NCBI RefSeq assembly: GCF_905373215.1
Contig: NZ_CAJPRT010000015.1
Coordinates: 1 to 53,994 of the forward strand
Direction: 5' to 3'
Length of the DNA: 53,994 bases
From: an uncultured Campylobacter sp.
Lineage (GTDB): Bacteria; Campylobacterota; Campylobacteria; Campylobacterales; Campylobacteraceae
The translations under genes and the position numbers were made by a program. Within the stretch, counting starts at the first letter, position 1. The number at the start of each line of letters is the position of its first letter. Below are positions 45,350 to 53,994 of this stretch, piece by piece. Under the pieces are notes generated by a model that saw only the letters and a program-made list of their open reading frames with translations, had not been told where the DNA came from and searched no databases.

Positions 45350-45810
45350 TTTAGATAAGCGGCAAAGGCAGTCTAAAATTAAACGCCGTATTTGCGATGT
45401 TTTGCAAATCTTAGCCAAAACTTTATCTACATATTTGCAAAATTTCAATCAAAATCGATAGCGCGATTTAACGACACAAAAGCCGCCGCCGTTTCGGCGT
45501 GCTATCATTCCATCCCGCACCATCTAGCTGGCTTACTGCGCGCTGACAAACCGACAACTCGGCACCGGCAAACTTTGGCACACATTCAATCGCATCCCGC
45601 CGCCACGCCACTACCCCCGTACCCTCAATCGTAGCGCCCATAAATTTTGCCGCATTGCTGCGCCGGCAATCGCAATACTATCTTAAATTTACTGCTCCGC
45701 CGTGCCGTCTCTCTCTTAAAATTTACTTTCTGTAGCCAAAGGTGCGCTGGACAACGTGATATCGGTATTTTTGCCTTGCTCTAAATTTACCTTTCGTAAC
45801 GCCACTAAAT
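45350..45810. other. Intergenic, no gene recognised
   Basis: Both strands were read. The open frames here (for example 45392-45634 plus) have no ribosome site, no family resemblance and AT-word-derived composition. Nothing supportable. Confidence 0.5.
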
Positions 45811-47253
45811 TTAGCCGCGCCGCAAGCTGCGCTTTCTAAGGTAGCTATAAATCCAAGCCCCAAGCAGTAAAACCGCCGCGAGGCAATACATATAAAAGGC
45901 CGCGCCGTTTTCATACTCCACGTCCTGCGCGCTAAAGACCTGCTGCGACATCTCTGGGTTTCGCGCCGCCTCGTCTGCGATCTGCGCCATCACCTCATCA
46001 TCATGCACATCCAGCGTGATCTTTCGCAGCTCGATGAAATTCGTCCGCTTATCCAGATGCCTGCCGCTGCGACCCGTGACGTAAACGCTATGCGAGTAAA
46101 AATTTAGATAGTAAAATCCCGCGTCGTCTTTCAAAAGCTTCTCCGAGATCTGCCGCACGGCGCCTTTAAACGGATTATCGCCCGCCCTTTTTAGCGCGCT
46201 TAGCCGGCTGGCGTCTGCGCCGAATTTATAATACACGTGCCAAAACGCGTCCTTGAGCCAACCCTCGGCGCCGCTGCCGCGCGGACGATTTAAAATTTTA
46301 TCCTTGCTTAGATAAAATATGCCGTTTTTACTCGCAAACAGCATGTATTCTTGATGCCCGCCCTGAAAATTTAGCGGCGTATAGGGCTCGTTTGCAGGCT
46401 CAAATCTCTCGCCGTTCATCAGCACCGCGCCCGCCTTTGGATCATAAAGAAACTCTATACCGGCGTTTGGCTCCACGAGATACATCTGCTCGCTAGGCGT
46501 GAAATTTAGCCTCTCGCCGTCCGCATAAACGCTGCGTCCGTCGCTCAGCCACCGATCGACCGGGCGAAAGTGCGCGAGCGAGCCCGGGCCGTCTTCGTGT
46601 ATGATTTTTAGCTTTATCTGTTTTAGATTTTTTGCATCCGCACCCGCTAAAATTTTACCCTCGTAAAATACCCGCTCGCCGTCCGTGGCGACGTAAGGGC
46701 TCTCGGTCAGCGGCGAGATAGGCGCGCTAGTATCAAGTCTAGCGTAGGGATAGTTGTACTCCTGCGGCCATTTAGAGAGCCCAAACGCATGTAAAAACAC
46801 TTTGCAAATATAGCTTATCGCGCCGCCCGTGCGCTGCGTGACATCCGAGCAGAAATAGCTTACGCGCCCGTCGCTGTAGTAGCGAGAGCCGATCTTTTGC
46901 GTGCGAGCGGGATCCAGCCCCGACATCTTGCGAGCGCCGCAAAACACGCTATTAGCGTCCATGCCGACGTTTGTGTAGGAGTATCTGCCGGTATCAAGCG
47001 CACGAAAGCTCGCCGCGTCCGCGCCGCCCTCCAGCTCGTAAGGAGCGAGATTCCAAGAGCGTAGATAAATTTTGCCACCGATGTTGTAGTAACCCCCGAT
47101 CTTTTGCGCGTCCGCAGGCAGTTCGCGCGAGCTATCATACACCGATAGCTCATAGATAAAAACGAGCGAGACGAAAAGCGGCACGAAAAGTACCGCAAAT
47201 AGCGGCCTTAGCGCCTTTTTATCAAATTTGCTTAAATTATTCGCCTTTTTCAT
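45811..47253 (-). CDS. DKNYY-family membrane-anchored surface protein
   Basis: A 480-aa protein with one helix near each end (about residues 17-35 and 455-472) and a long extracytoplasmic middle. The middle has repeated strand pairs of the type Y-Y-x-x-G-x-V and V-Y-A-D-G-E-R-L (RYYSDGRVSYFCSD, GERVFYEGKIL, GRSVYADGERL, GIFYLSKDKIL, GFYYLNFYSHSVYV), the DKNYY repeat of unknown role. The tail is Arg-rich. No Shine-Dalgarno is visible; the start codon sits in a hairpin loop. Function unknown. Confidence 0.8.
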   Translation of the reverse strand: MKKANNLSKFDKKALRPLFAVLFVPLFVSLVFIYELSVYDSSRELPADAQKIGGYYNIGGKIYLRSWNLAPYELEGGADAASFRALDTGRYSYTNVGMDANSVFCGARKMSGLDPARTQKIGSRYYSDGRVSYFCSDVTQRTGGAISYICKVFLHAFGLSKWPQEYNYPYARLDTSAPISPLTESPYVATDGERVFYEGKILAGADAKNLKQIKLKIIHEDGPGSLAHFRPVDRWLSDGRSVYADGERLNFTPSEQMYLVEPNAGIEFLYDPKAGAVLMNGERFEPANEPYTPLNFQGGHQEYMLFASKNGIFYLSKDKILNRPRGSGAEGWLKDAFWHVYYKFGADASRLSALKRAGDNPFKGAVRQISEKLLKDDAGFYYLNFYSHSVYVTGRSGRHLDKRTNFIELRKITLDVHDDEVMAQIADEAARNPEMSQQVFSAQDVEYENGAAFYMYCLAAVLLLGAWIYSYLRKRSLRRG

Positions 47254-47259
47254 AAGGCG
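47242..47259 (-). promoter_or_regulatory. Start-codon hairpin of the DKNYY gene
   Basis: On the mRNA, CGCCUU and AAGGCG form a perfect 6-bp stem whose 6-nt loop is AUGAAA, holding the start codon. It may be chance in a short stretch or may limit initiation. Confidence 0.35.
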
Positions 47260-47427
47260 ATTATATATCTTGCTAGTTTAAAACGTTAGAAATTTACGAG
47301 GGAAATTTTAAAATTTAGGCTGCGGTAAATTTGACGGCGAAAAGCTGCGGGTAAATTTGACGGCGAAATTTTAGCTCAAATTTACCCGCAACCGCGCGAA
47401 ACGACGCAAGCCCCGCGCGAATTTAAC

Positions 47428-48669
47428 TTAGTAGCCGTCAAAATGCTTGGTCTTCGGTAGCACCAAATTTAGCGTGATGCCGATGAGCGCGCCGAGCCCC
47501 ACGCCGCTAAAGCTCATCGCGCCAAAATCCAGCACCATGCCGCCGATCGCACACACAAAAATGAGCGCGACGATGATCATATTGCGCGGCTCGGCTAGAT
47601 CCACGTCGTTTTTGATTAAAGTCTCCATGCCCACGCTAGCGATAATACCGAAAAGAAGCAGCATAATGCCGCCGATGACGGGAGCGGGGATTGTAGAGAG
47701 CGCGGCGCCAAGCTTGCCCACGAAGGCTAGCAGTATCGCCGTAAGCGCGGCAAAGGTCATGATGGCGGGGTTATAGGCCTTCGTGATACTGACCGCGCCC
47801 GTGACCTCCGAGTAGGTGGTGTTTGGCGGTCCGCCAAAGCATCCCGCTAGCGACGTCGCGAGTCCGTCGCCTAGCAGCGTGCTTTTAAGCCCCGGATTTT
47901 TTAGGAAATTTTCCTTCGTGACGTTACTGATCGCAAGCATATCGCCGATGTGCTCGATCGCGGGCGCGATGGCGATAGGCACCATGTAGATTATCGCTTC
48001 AAGCTTGAAAACCGGCGCGGTGAAATGCGGCAGCACAAACCACGGCGCATTTAAAATCGGCGTAAAATCCACGATGCCGACAAACAGCGACGCGCAGTAC
48101 CCAGCCGCGATGCCGCAAAGTATCGGCACGAGGCGCAGCATGCCGCGGCCAAACATCATAACGACGATGACGGCCGAGAGCGAGATGAGCGCGATGGTAA
48201 GCGACTGCCCTTGCGTATAAAGCGCCTCTTTGCCCTTGCCCATGACCATATTTACGGCTGCGGGCGAGAGGATGAGGCCGATCGTCATGATAACGGGTCC
48301 CACGACCACGGGTGGTAAAATTTTATGCAAAAATCCCTCGCCTTTAAGCCTAATGAGCAGGCTCAGAACCACGTAAAAAAGTCCCGCCGCGATCACTCCG
48401 CTCATAGTCGCGGCGATGCCCCACTCCTTCACGCCAAAGCTTAGCGGCGCGATAAACGCGAAGCTAGACGCGAGAAAGATCGGCGGAACGTGTTTGCGCG
48501 TGATGAGCTGAAACAGCAGCGTGCCGATTCCCGCCGTAAACAGCGCCACGGACGTATCAAGCCCCGTTAATATCGGCACCAGCACGAGCGCGCCGAACGC
48601 GACGAATAGAAACTGCACGCCGACGAGAGCGTCGCGTAGCCTGAGATTGTAGCCTTCGTATTTTTCCAT
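47428..48669 (-). CDS. uraA: Uracil/xanthine permease (NCS2 family)
   Basis: A 413-aa inner-membrane nucleobase:proton symporter with about 12-14 helices. It begins MEKYEGYNLRLRDALVGVQFLFVAFGALVLVPILTG, typical of UraA. GGPPNTTYSEVTGAVSITKAYNP is the substrate-binding NCS2 signature, and AIAPAIEHIGDMLAISNVTKEN carries the family glutamate. I choose the ATG at 48669, behind GGAG, and reject a 39-codon extension to 48786 that has no membrane or family character. Confidence 0.93.
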   Translation of the reverse strand: MEKYEGYNLRLRDALVGVQFLFVAFGALVLVPILTGLDTSVALFTAGIGTLLFQLITRKHVPPIFLASSFAFIAPLSFGVKEWGIAATMSGVIAAGLFYVVLSLLIRLKGEGFLHKILPPVVVGPVIMTIGLILSPAAVNMVMGKGKEALYTQGQSLTIALISLSAVIVVMMFGRGMLRLVPILCGIAAGYCASLFVGIVDFTPILNAPWFVLPHFTAPVFKLEAIIYMVPIAIAPAIEHIGDMLAISNVTKENFLKNPGLKSTLLGDGLATSLAGCFGGPPNTTYSEVTGAVSITKAYNPAIMTFAALTAILLAFVGKLGAALSTIPAPVIGGIMLLLFGIIASVGMETLIKNDVDLAEPRNMIIVALIFVCAIGGMVLDFGAMSFSGVGLGALIGITLNLVLPKTKHFDGY

Positions 48670-49281
48670 CTTGTTAATTCTCCATTCGCTATGGATTTTC
48701 GATAAATTTTTATTACTTGCTGCAGTCGCGGACGAACAAGTCCGCTCCTTTGCAAGCACTAAAAATTTATCAAAACTACACATCATCTGTCTTGAATATT
48801 TTCAAAATTTATGCCTTTCCGCCCCATTTTACCGCAAATTCTATCCAAAGCCCACGATTGCACTCCTTCATTCGGCTCATTTCCGCTTCGTCTAAAGAAA
48901 AAATACTACGCCTTAATTTTTAAATCTGACACATCAAAAATTTTGACCTACCCGGTCGCAGACAAGCAATATGCTCCACTCTCCGCTGCCGACCATCGGC
49001 GGCTGCAAGCAAAACGAAGCAGCAGCGCTTCCAAACTACCTGCGATCCATCTTAAATGTTTTAAAATTTTAGCCTCTTTTTAAAATTTTACGACCTCGCT
49101 TTAAAATTTCGCACTCAAGCTTAAAGCAAAATTTCAAATCAAAGCCGCGTAAGCAGATCCAAACAAACAACGACCAAAATCCGCAAACCAGCAACTAAAT
49201 TTCACGAACATAGCAGATAAATCAAAACCTATGTAAGCCGAATCCGCCACTAAAATTTAGCGAGAGAATTCCGTCGTACGG
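48670..49281. other. Long intergenic region, no gene recognised
   Basis: 612 bp between uraA and gpsA. It contains many AAATTT and CAAAATTT words. Open frames here are short and overlapping, with no ribosome sites or family matches. The uraA promoter must lie in its left part. Confidence 0.55.
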
Positions 49282-50172
49282 CTATTTTTTGCGCAGCAGG
49301 TCCTTTAAACTCGCTCTTACGTCCTTGCCACGCAGAATTTGCGCGACCTCGGTAGCGATCGGAGCGTAGATCTTATGCTTTGTCGCGATATTTACGACCG
49401 CTTCGGTCGTAGCCACACCCTCGGCTACTTCACCCAACTCGCGCAAAATTTCTTCGAGCCTCTTGCCGCGCGCAAGTCCTAGTCCCACGCGGTAGTTTCG
49501 CGATAGCACACTCGAGGCAGTCAAAAACAGATCGCCCACGCCGCTTAAGCCCAAAAAGGTCTCGTCTCGTGCGCCGAAAAACTTGCCGAAGCGTGCGATT
49601 TCTACAATGCCGCGCGCGATCAAGCTCGCTCTAGCGTTATTTCCGAGCTCGAGCCCATCGCAAACGCCGCTAGCGATGGCGATGACGTTTTTATACGCAC
49701 CGCACACTTCTGCGCCGATGATATCGCCACTCGTGTAGGTCTTGATGTAGGTAGGGAAGGCACTTGCGAAAAGTTCGGCTAGATTTTCGTTACACGAGCT
49801 TACGACGAGCGCGCAAGGCAGCTTCTGCATGACTTCGGTGGCAAACGACGGACCCGATAGATAAGCAAGATTACCGCGCGCGACGTGAGATTCAAAAATT
49901 TCGTTCAAAAACCTACCGCTAGCCGCGTCGATGCCCTTGGAAGCGACTAGAATTTTTTGATTTTTGTAGGTGAAATTTTTATATAGCCACTGCGCGGTTT
50001 GTTGCGCTGCGAGCGCAAACACCAGTGCTTCGCATTCCAGCGCTTCGCTCACGCTTACAAAATGCGGAATTTGCCTTGGCGTGCGCGAAGTGATGACACA
50101 TTCGTTTTTTGCGCTAAGCGCGTCAAAAAGCGCGCTACCCCATTTGCCCGCGCCGATAACCGCGATTTTCAT
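49282..50172 (-). CDS. gpsA: Glycerol-3-phosphate dehydrogenase [NAD(P)+]
   Basis: A 296-aa enzyme reducing dihydroxyacetone phosphate to glycerol-3-phosphate for phospholipid synthesis. It has the nucleotide-binding MKIAVIGAGKWGSAL, LSGPSFATEV and the catalytic-lysine region GAYKNVIAIASGVCDGLELGNNARASLIARGIVEI, then LSGVGDLFLTASS. The ATG at 50172 follows AAGGAAC; 15 upstream codons are rejected. In C. jejuni gatB lies directly upstream; here 961 bp intervene. Confidence 0.96.
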   Translation of the reverse strand: MKIAVIGAGKWGSALFDALSAKNECVITSRTPRQIPHFVSVSEALECEALVFALAAQQTAQWLYKNFTYKNQKILVASKGIDAASGRFLNEIFESHVARGNLAYLSGPSFATEVMQKLPCALVVSSCNENLAELFASAFPTYIKTYTSGDIIGAEVCGAYKNVIAIASGVCDGLELGNNARASLIARGIVEIARFGKFFGARDETFLGLSGVGDLFLTASSVLSRNYRVGLGLARGKRLEEILRELGEVAEGVATTEAVVNIATKHKIYAPIATEVAQILRGKDVRASLKDLLRKK

Positions 50173-51133
50173 TATGTTCCTTTTTAAAAATTTATTCGCA
50201 AATTTGCGGTTTTTCAAATTTCATTCTATTGAAATTCCCGTTCTTTGAAAATTTAGCCCAAAAGCGCCTACATGAGCCTGTGCAAACGCTAGCCGAAGCC
50301 ACGCTTTAAAATTCACTTTTTGAAATTTCATCTCATCAAAATTTCGCTTCGTTAAAATTTCGCGCTTTTGAAATTTACCTCACTAAAATTTCATACTTTT
50401 AAGTTTTTGCTCTTCCGCCAAAAAAACACTTTCACAAAAGGCGCGGCAGTAAACGAATGAGGATTTTGAAACTTCATTATACGTTTTAAAATTTCACTCG
50501 TGCATCGCCAAAGCAAATCAAATTTTTAAAAATTTTACTCAGACGCTTAAGCGCAAATCGCGCTTTTAAATCCGCTTAAATCTATCGAGGCGTGCTTTGA
50601 GCCTAGATAATCTGCGGTAGCTCGCCACGTTATCGTTTGGCGCAAGGTTTGGGGCACGCGCATCCAACGCGGCGATTGATTAAATTTAGCCTACACATGG
50701 ACTCGCCACTCAAATTCGACCCTACGTATTTGATCCTATCCGCGCACCCCGAGCTGCCGCTTTTGCTCTCGCAAGCAAAGCAATTTTACGCATTCCCTGA
50801 GAGCTTTACCGTGCTTTGACGGTAGCCGTAAGTAAAATTTTTCTAACGGACGCCTTCTTAAACCTCTCCGTCGCAGACCGACACTCGACGCAAACGGCTC
50901 GCACGAGAAAAAACGAGCTCAAAAGAACAAAACGTGCGCGAGGAAAGCGGGTAGCCGCCAAGATCGCACCGAATGAAATTATAACACGCAAAAGCCCTCG
51001 TCATTGGCGCCTGAAAGCTTTAGCCTGAAGCAAAACGCTACGGGCGGATTTAAAATTTTATCCCAGAGGCTTTATCTATCGCATACGCCGCGCCGCATTT
51101 AATTCGCCGTTTGCCGCCGCAAAAGCTGCGAAA
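50173..51133. other. 961-bp non-coding gap between gatB and gpsA
   Basis: No gene is supportable on either strand. 50315-50400 is a run of short units built on AAAATTTCGC / GAAATTT with a period of roughly 15-20 bp (TCATCAAAATTTCGC, TCGTTAAAATTTCGC, CACTAAAATTTC). Frames at 50637-50819 and 50816-51028 lack ribosome sites and family resemblance. Confidence 0.6.
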
Positions 51134-52555
51134 TCAGCCCAGCTTCTGTTTCAGAAGCCCATTCACCTTAGCAGGATTAAACGCGCCCTTGCCCTCTTTC
51201 ATCACTTGGCCTACGAAGAAGCCGAATAGCTTGTCCTTGCCGCCGCGGTAGTCCGCGACCTTGTTCTCGTTCGCGCTCATCACGCGCGCTATGATCTCCA
51301 AAATAGCGCCGTCGTCGCTTACCTGCCTCAAGCCAAGCTTATCGATGACCGAGCTTACCGCCTCGTCGTGCTCCATTAGATAATCAAGCACCTCTTTGGC
51401 GGCCTTTTGAGACACTGCGCCGCCTTCGATCGCGCTTAAAAGCTCGCTCATCTTTGCGCTACCTACGGGCGAGTCCTCGATCGTAACGCCGTTTTTGAGC
51501 CTGCCCGCAAGCTCGACAGTAAGCCAGCTGACGCAGAGTTTAGGCTCATGTCCCGCCGCGATCAGATCCTCAAAAAATCGCGCATTTTCGTAGGTCGAGA
51601 TTATGATCTCGGCGTCCTTTTCTTTAACGCCCAGCTCGCGGACGTAGCGTGCCTTTTTCTGATCGGGTAGCTCGGGGATCTGCTGCGCAGCAGCTAGCAT
51701 CTCGTCATCCACAATCACGGTTAGCAGATCGGGGTCTGGGAAGTAGCGGTACTCGGCGCTGTCTTCTTTGCTGCGCATCGGCTTGGTGATAAGCTTAGCG
51801 GTGTCAAAAAGGCGCGTTTCTTGCACGACCTCTTGCTCATATTTGCCGTCCTGCCACGCTTCGATCTGACGCTCGATCTCAAACTCGATCGCCTTTTGGA
51901 TAAATTTAAAGGAGTTTAAATTTTTAATCTCCACGCGCGTATAGAGCTTTTGCTCGCCTTGCGGGCGGATGCTGACGTTTACGTCGCAGCGAAACGAGCC
52001 TTCTTGCATGTTAGCATCGCTGATATTTAAAAAGCGCAAAATGCTGTGGAGTTTTTTTAGATACGCGACCGCCTCGTCCGCAGAGCGCATATCAGGCTCG
52101 CTTACGATCTCCAAAAGCGGCGTACCGGCGCGGTTTAGATCGACCAGGCTGCGCGAGCTTTCGTGATTATTTTTGCCCGCATCCTCCTCTAGGTGCGCGC
52201 GCGTAATGCCGATGCGCTTGCTCTGTCCGTCCGCGGCTATAAAAAGTTCGCCGTGCTCTACGATCGGGATCGTCCACTGCGAAATTTGATACGCCTTGGG
52301 AAGATCGGGATAGAAGTAGTTTTTGCGGTCGAATACCGACTTGCGATTGATCGTCGCATTGACGGCGGTGCCGAAGCTGATGGCTTTTTTAACCGCCTCC
52401 TCGTTTAGCACGGGAAGAGCGCCCGGGAGCGCTAGGCAGGTCGGGCAGACATGCGAATTCGCCTCGTCGCCAAAGCTCGTGGGGCAGGAGCAGAAAATTT
52501 TGGTTTTGGTATTTAGCTGGCAGTGTACCTCTAGGCCGATCACGGTTTCAAACAT
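51134..52555 (-). CDS. gatB: Asp/Glu-tRNA(Asn/Gln) amidotransferase subunit B
   Basis: A 473-aa subunit of the GatCAB complex, which amidates mischarged Asp-tRNA(Asn) and Glu-tRNA(Gln). It begins FETVIGLEVHCQLNTKTKIFCSCPTSFGDEANSHVCPTCLALPGALPVLN, with the zinc-binding cysteines and the kinase-site sequence. YFYPDLPKAYQISQ, HLEEDAGKN and the C-terminal YqeY-like tail ending GAFNPAKVNGLLKQKL follow. Full length. gatA and gatC are not in the window. Confidence 0.97.
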   Translation of the reverse strand: MFETVIGLEVHCQLNTKTKIFCSCPTSFGDEANSHVCPTCLALPGALPVLNEEAVKKAISFGTAVNATINRKSVFDRKNYFYPDLPKAYQISQWTIPIVEHGELFIAADGQSKRIGITRAHLEEDAGKNNHESSRSLVDLNRAGTPLLEIVSEPDMRSADEAVAYLKKLHSILRFLNISDANMQEGSFRCDVNVSIRPQGEQKLYTRVEIKNLNSFKFIQKAIEFEIERQIEAWQDGKYEQEVVQETRLFDTAKLITKPMRSKEDSAEYRYFPDPDLLTVIVDDEMLAAAQQIPELPDQKKARYVRELGVKEKDAEIIISTYENARFFEDLIAAGHEPKLCVSWLTVELAGRLKNGVTIEDSPVGSAKMSELLSAIEGGAVSQKAAKEVLDYLMEHDEAVSSVIDKLGLRQVSDDGAILEIIARVMSANENKVADYRGGKDKLFGFFVGQVMKEGKGAFNPAKVNGLLKQKLG

Positions 52556-52667
52556 AAACTTAACCTTTTAGAATAAAAATTTCGCGTAATTTTACAATTT
52601 TTTGCTTTAATACTCGCTTGTAGCGGCACACGGCGTGGCTAAATTTTAAAATTTTGCCAGTAAAATC

Positions 52668-52892
52668 TTACTCGCCTTCGCGGGCTAGTTGTTCTTTCAG
52701 ATCAAAAACATCGACCATCAAGCAGGTGATGATGACGCAAATCACGCCAGGAGCGGTGCAAATGAAGAGGAATTTTAACCCCAAAAAATAAAATGAAGGA
52801 TAGGCAAAAAAGACTAATGCGCCGACGAAAATCAATCCGAACGACGCACCCACGAGGAAGTATAAGAAATTTCGCTTAAAATTAATGCTCAT
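52668..52892 (-). CDS. Small two-helix membrane protein after atpB
   Basis: 74 aa with two helices (about residues 9-31 and 36-62) and a charged tail VFDLKEQLAREGE. It overlaps the atpB end by 11 nt, so it is probably co-translated. C. jejuni also has a small membrane gene (Cj1203c) after atpB. A helper role for F0 assembly is possible but unproven. Confidence 0.75.
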   Translation of the reverse strand: MSINFKRNFLYFLVGASFGLIFVGALVFFAYPSFYFLGLKFLFICTAPGVICVIITCLMVDVFDLKEQLAREGE

Positions 52893-53562
52893 CGACGATC
52901 ACGGCGCCCGCTAGATAAACGTAGCTTAAAACCATGAAAATAAAAGTCTGCAAAATCGCCATAAAAGTAAGCAGCGCGAACGGCACCATCGGTATTAGCG
53001 CAGGAGCGAGAGTAAGCATAACGAGCAGGAAGGTATCATCGCCTTTGATATTACCGAAAAGTCGGAAAGAAAGCGATACGACGCGCGAAAAATGCGAGAC
53101 GATCTCTATGACGAACATAAACGGAGCTAGGATTTTTACCGGCCCCATAAAGTGTTTTAAATAGTTGATCACACCGTGCTCGCGAACGCCCTCGAAATGG
53201 TAGTACAACCAAACGCAAAGCGTAAGCGAAAGGGTTAAATTTAAACTCGCGCTCGGCGACTCAAAGCCCGGCACCAAGCCGATAACGTTACTAAAAAATA
53301 TCACAAATCCCAATGTTGCGATTAGCGGAAGATATTTTTTGGCTTGTTCCTCGCTACCCATCGCGTCCTTACCGATCGTTAGCACGCCGCTTAGGTAGGC
53401 TTCGGCGATATTTTGCATGCCGTGTGGTACAAGCTGAAGCGAGCGAGTGGAGCAAAGCGCGACGGCTAAGATGATAGCGACGACCAAAAAGAAGTAAAAA
53501 AGGTAGATAAAAGTGTGGTCGTAAGAAATTAAACCGCCGAAAAGGAAGATGTCTTTTAGCAT
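52882..53562 (-). CDS. atpB: ATP synthase F0 subunit a
   Basis: A 226-aa membrane subunit forming the proton half-channels against the c-ring. The essential arginine is in LSFRLFGNIKGDD, and the C-terminal half-channel segment is LTFMAILQTFIFMVLSYVYLAGAVI. The N-terminus carries ISYDHTFIYLFYFFLVV, the first helix. Length is typical of epsilonproteobacteria. As usual in this group it stands apart from the atpFHAGDC operon. Confidence 0.96.
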   Translation of the reverse strand: MLKDIFLFGGLISYDHTFIYLFYFFLVVAIILAVALCSTRSLQLVPHGMQNIAEAYLSGVLTIGKDAMGSEEQAKKYLPLIATLGFVIFFSNVIGLVPGFESPSASLNLTLSLTLCVWLYYHFEGVREHGVINYLKHFMGPVKILAPFMFVIEIVSHFSRVVSLSFRLFGNIKGDDTFLLVMLTLAPALIPMVPFALLTFMAILQTFIFMVLSYVYLAGAVIVDEH

Positions 53563-53939
53563 AAAAACCCTTGATCGTTGAAATTTGAGGCGTATTTTAC
53601 ACTTCTATTCGTTAAAGTATATTTAAATTTACGCTAGCGAGTGAAATTTTGAGCTTTGCGAATTCTTGCACCGCTTACTTGCCTAGCACTTACGTCTAGC
53701 TTGCGCACCATTTCTGCGGGGATTTTGCGTTTTTTTTTGATATTTAACTTCACATTGCCCGCGAACGACAAAATTTTAGCTGGTAAGCACGAAATTTACG
53801 GCTACACTGCCAATTCGCCATTATTGCAAATATAGAATTAATCTGGCACATACGGCGAAGCTCTAAGCCGGCTGGCGATAAAATTTGTGTTTAAAGATAC
53901 GAAAAGCACGATAAAATTTACCGTGATGGCACCGCGATA
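53563..53939. other. Intergenic, no gene recognised
   Basis: The first 60 bp should carry the atpB promoter on the minus strand. The rest is AT-word-rich with no supportable gene up to the tandem repeat at the window edge. Confidence 0.5.
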
Positions 53940-53994
53940 AATTCCAAGAATTCCAAGAATTCCAAGAATTCCAAGAATTCCAAGAATTCCAAGA
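53940..53994. repeat. 9-bp tandem repeat AATTCCAAG, at least six copies
   Basis: Six perfect units plus one base run to the end of the window; the true length is unknown. Nine bp keeps any frame open, giving N-S-K, I-P-R or F-Q-E on the plus strand and L-G-I or S-W-N types on the minus strand. Confidence 0.95.

Noticed and set aside
48670..48786. N-terminal extension of the uracil permease
   Set aside because: The 39 extra residues are not membrane-like, and a ribosome site precedes the internal ATG, which matches the family start.
50637..51028. Two small plus-strand ORFs in the gatB-gpsA gap
   Set aside because: They overlap each other, lack ribosome sites and show no family resemblance.
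1..53994. Insertion sequences, integrases or prophage genes near the CRISPR loci
   Set aside because: No transposase, integrase or phage structural gene was recognised on either strand.

Overview
The window looks like chromosome of a Campylobacter species from the higher-GC oral group (C. gracilis / showae / rectus / curvus type). Three things support this: an epsilonproteobacterial gene order (kdsC-lptC-lptA-engB ... small membrane protein-mrdA; small TPR-like gene-ciaD-like-cca; gpsA near gatB; atpB followed by a small membrane gene), a moderate GC content far above C. jejuni, and intergenic DNA crowded with AAATTTTAAAATTT-type words. The species is inferred and could not be checked.

Layout. 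1-646: end of a small HTH/partner-gene operon and its AT-rich control region. 647-1203: a small orphan CRISPR array. 1331-12463: housekeeping genes (ppk2, dsbD, hisB, a PstS-like protein, LPS export and KDO genes, engB, a GNAT acetyltransferase, mrdA). 12464-14497: an AT-rich accessory stretch with two unrecognised genes. 14498-24499: a giant CRISPR array of about 151 full repeats. 24500-24885: its leader. 24886-33125: a complete type I-B cas set on the minus strand (cas6, then cas8b-cas7-cas5-cas3-cas4-cas2-cas1). 33198-42254: glyS, a nuclease, trmL, cca, a CiaD-like gene, leuB and leuD. 42662-44542: rpoD. 44801-45286: a second, diverged CRISPR family without adjacent cas genes. 45811-53562: a DKNYY protein, uraA, gpsA, gatB and atpB. 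The window ends in a 9-bp tandem repeat.

CRISPR system. On the minus strand the main repeat ends ATTGAAAC, the usual crRNA handle, so the array is read right to left, away from cas1 and the leader. Damaged repeats cluster at the left (old) end, as expected. The most interesting observations are two 64-bp insertions inside the array. In each, a spacer-sized novel sequence (34 or 35 nt) is flanked by a direct duplication of 29-30 bp that is not the CRISPR repeat: one duplicates spacer DNA, the other half repeat and half spacer. They look like fossils of off-target spacer integration that kept the 30-bp ruler. The second array family (44801-45286) has a different repeat, yet shares a gap-free leader match and a covarying hairpin with the main family, which suggests both were served by the same machinery.

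Protein oddities. Several conserved proteins (EngB, the GNAT enzyme, the CiaD-like protein, DsbD) carry long Asn/Ser/Ala/Phe-rich inserts of the same flavour as the intergenic AT words, as if a low-complexity element spreads in frame through this genome.
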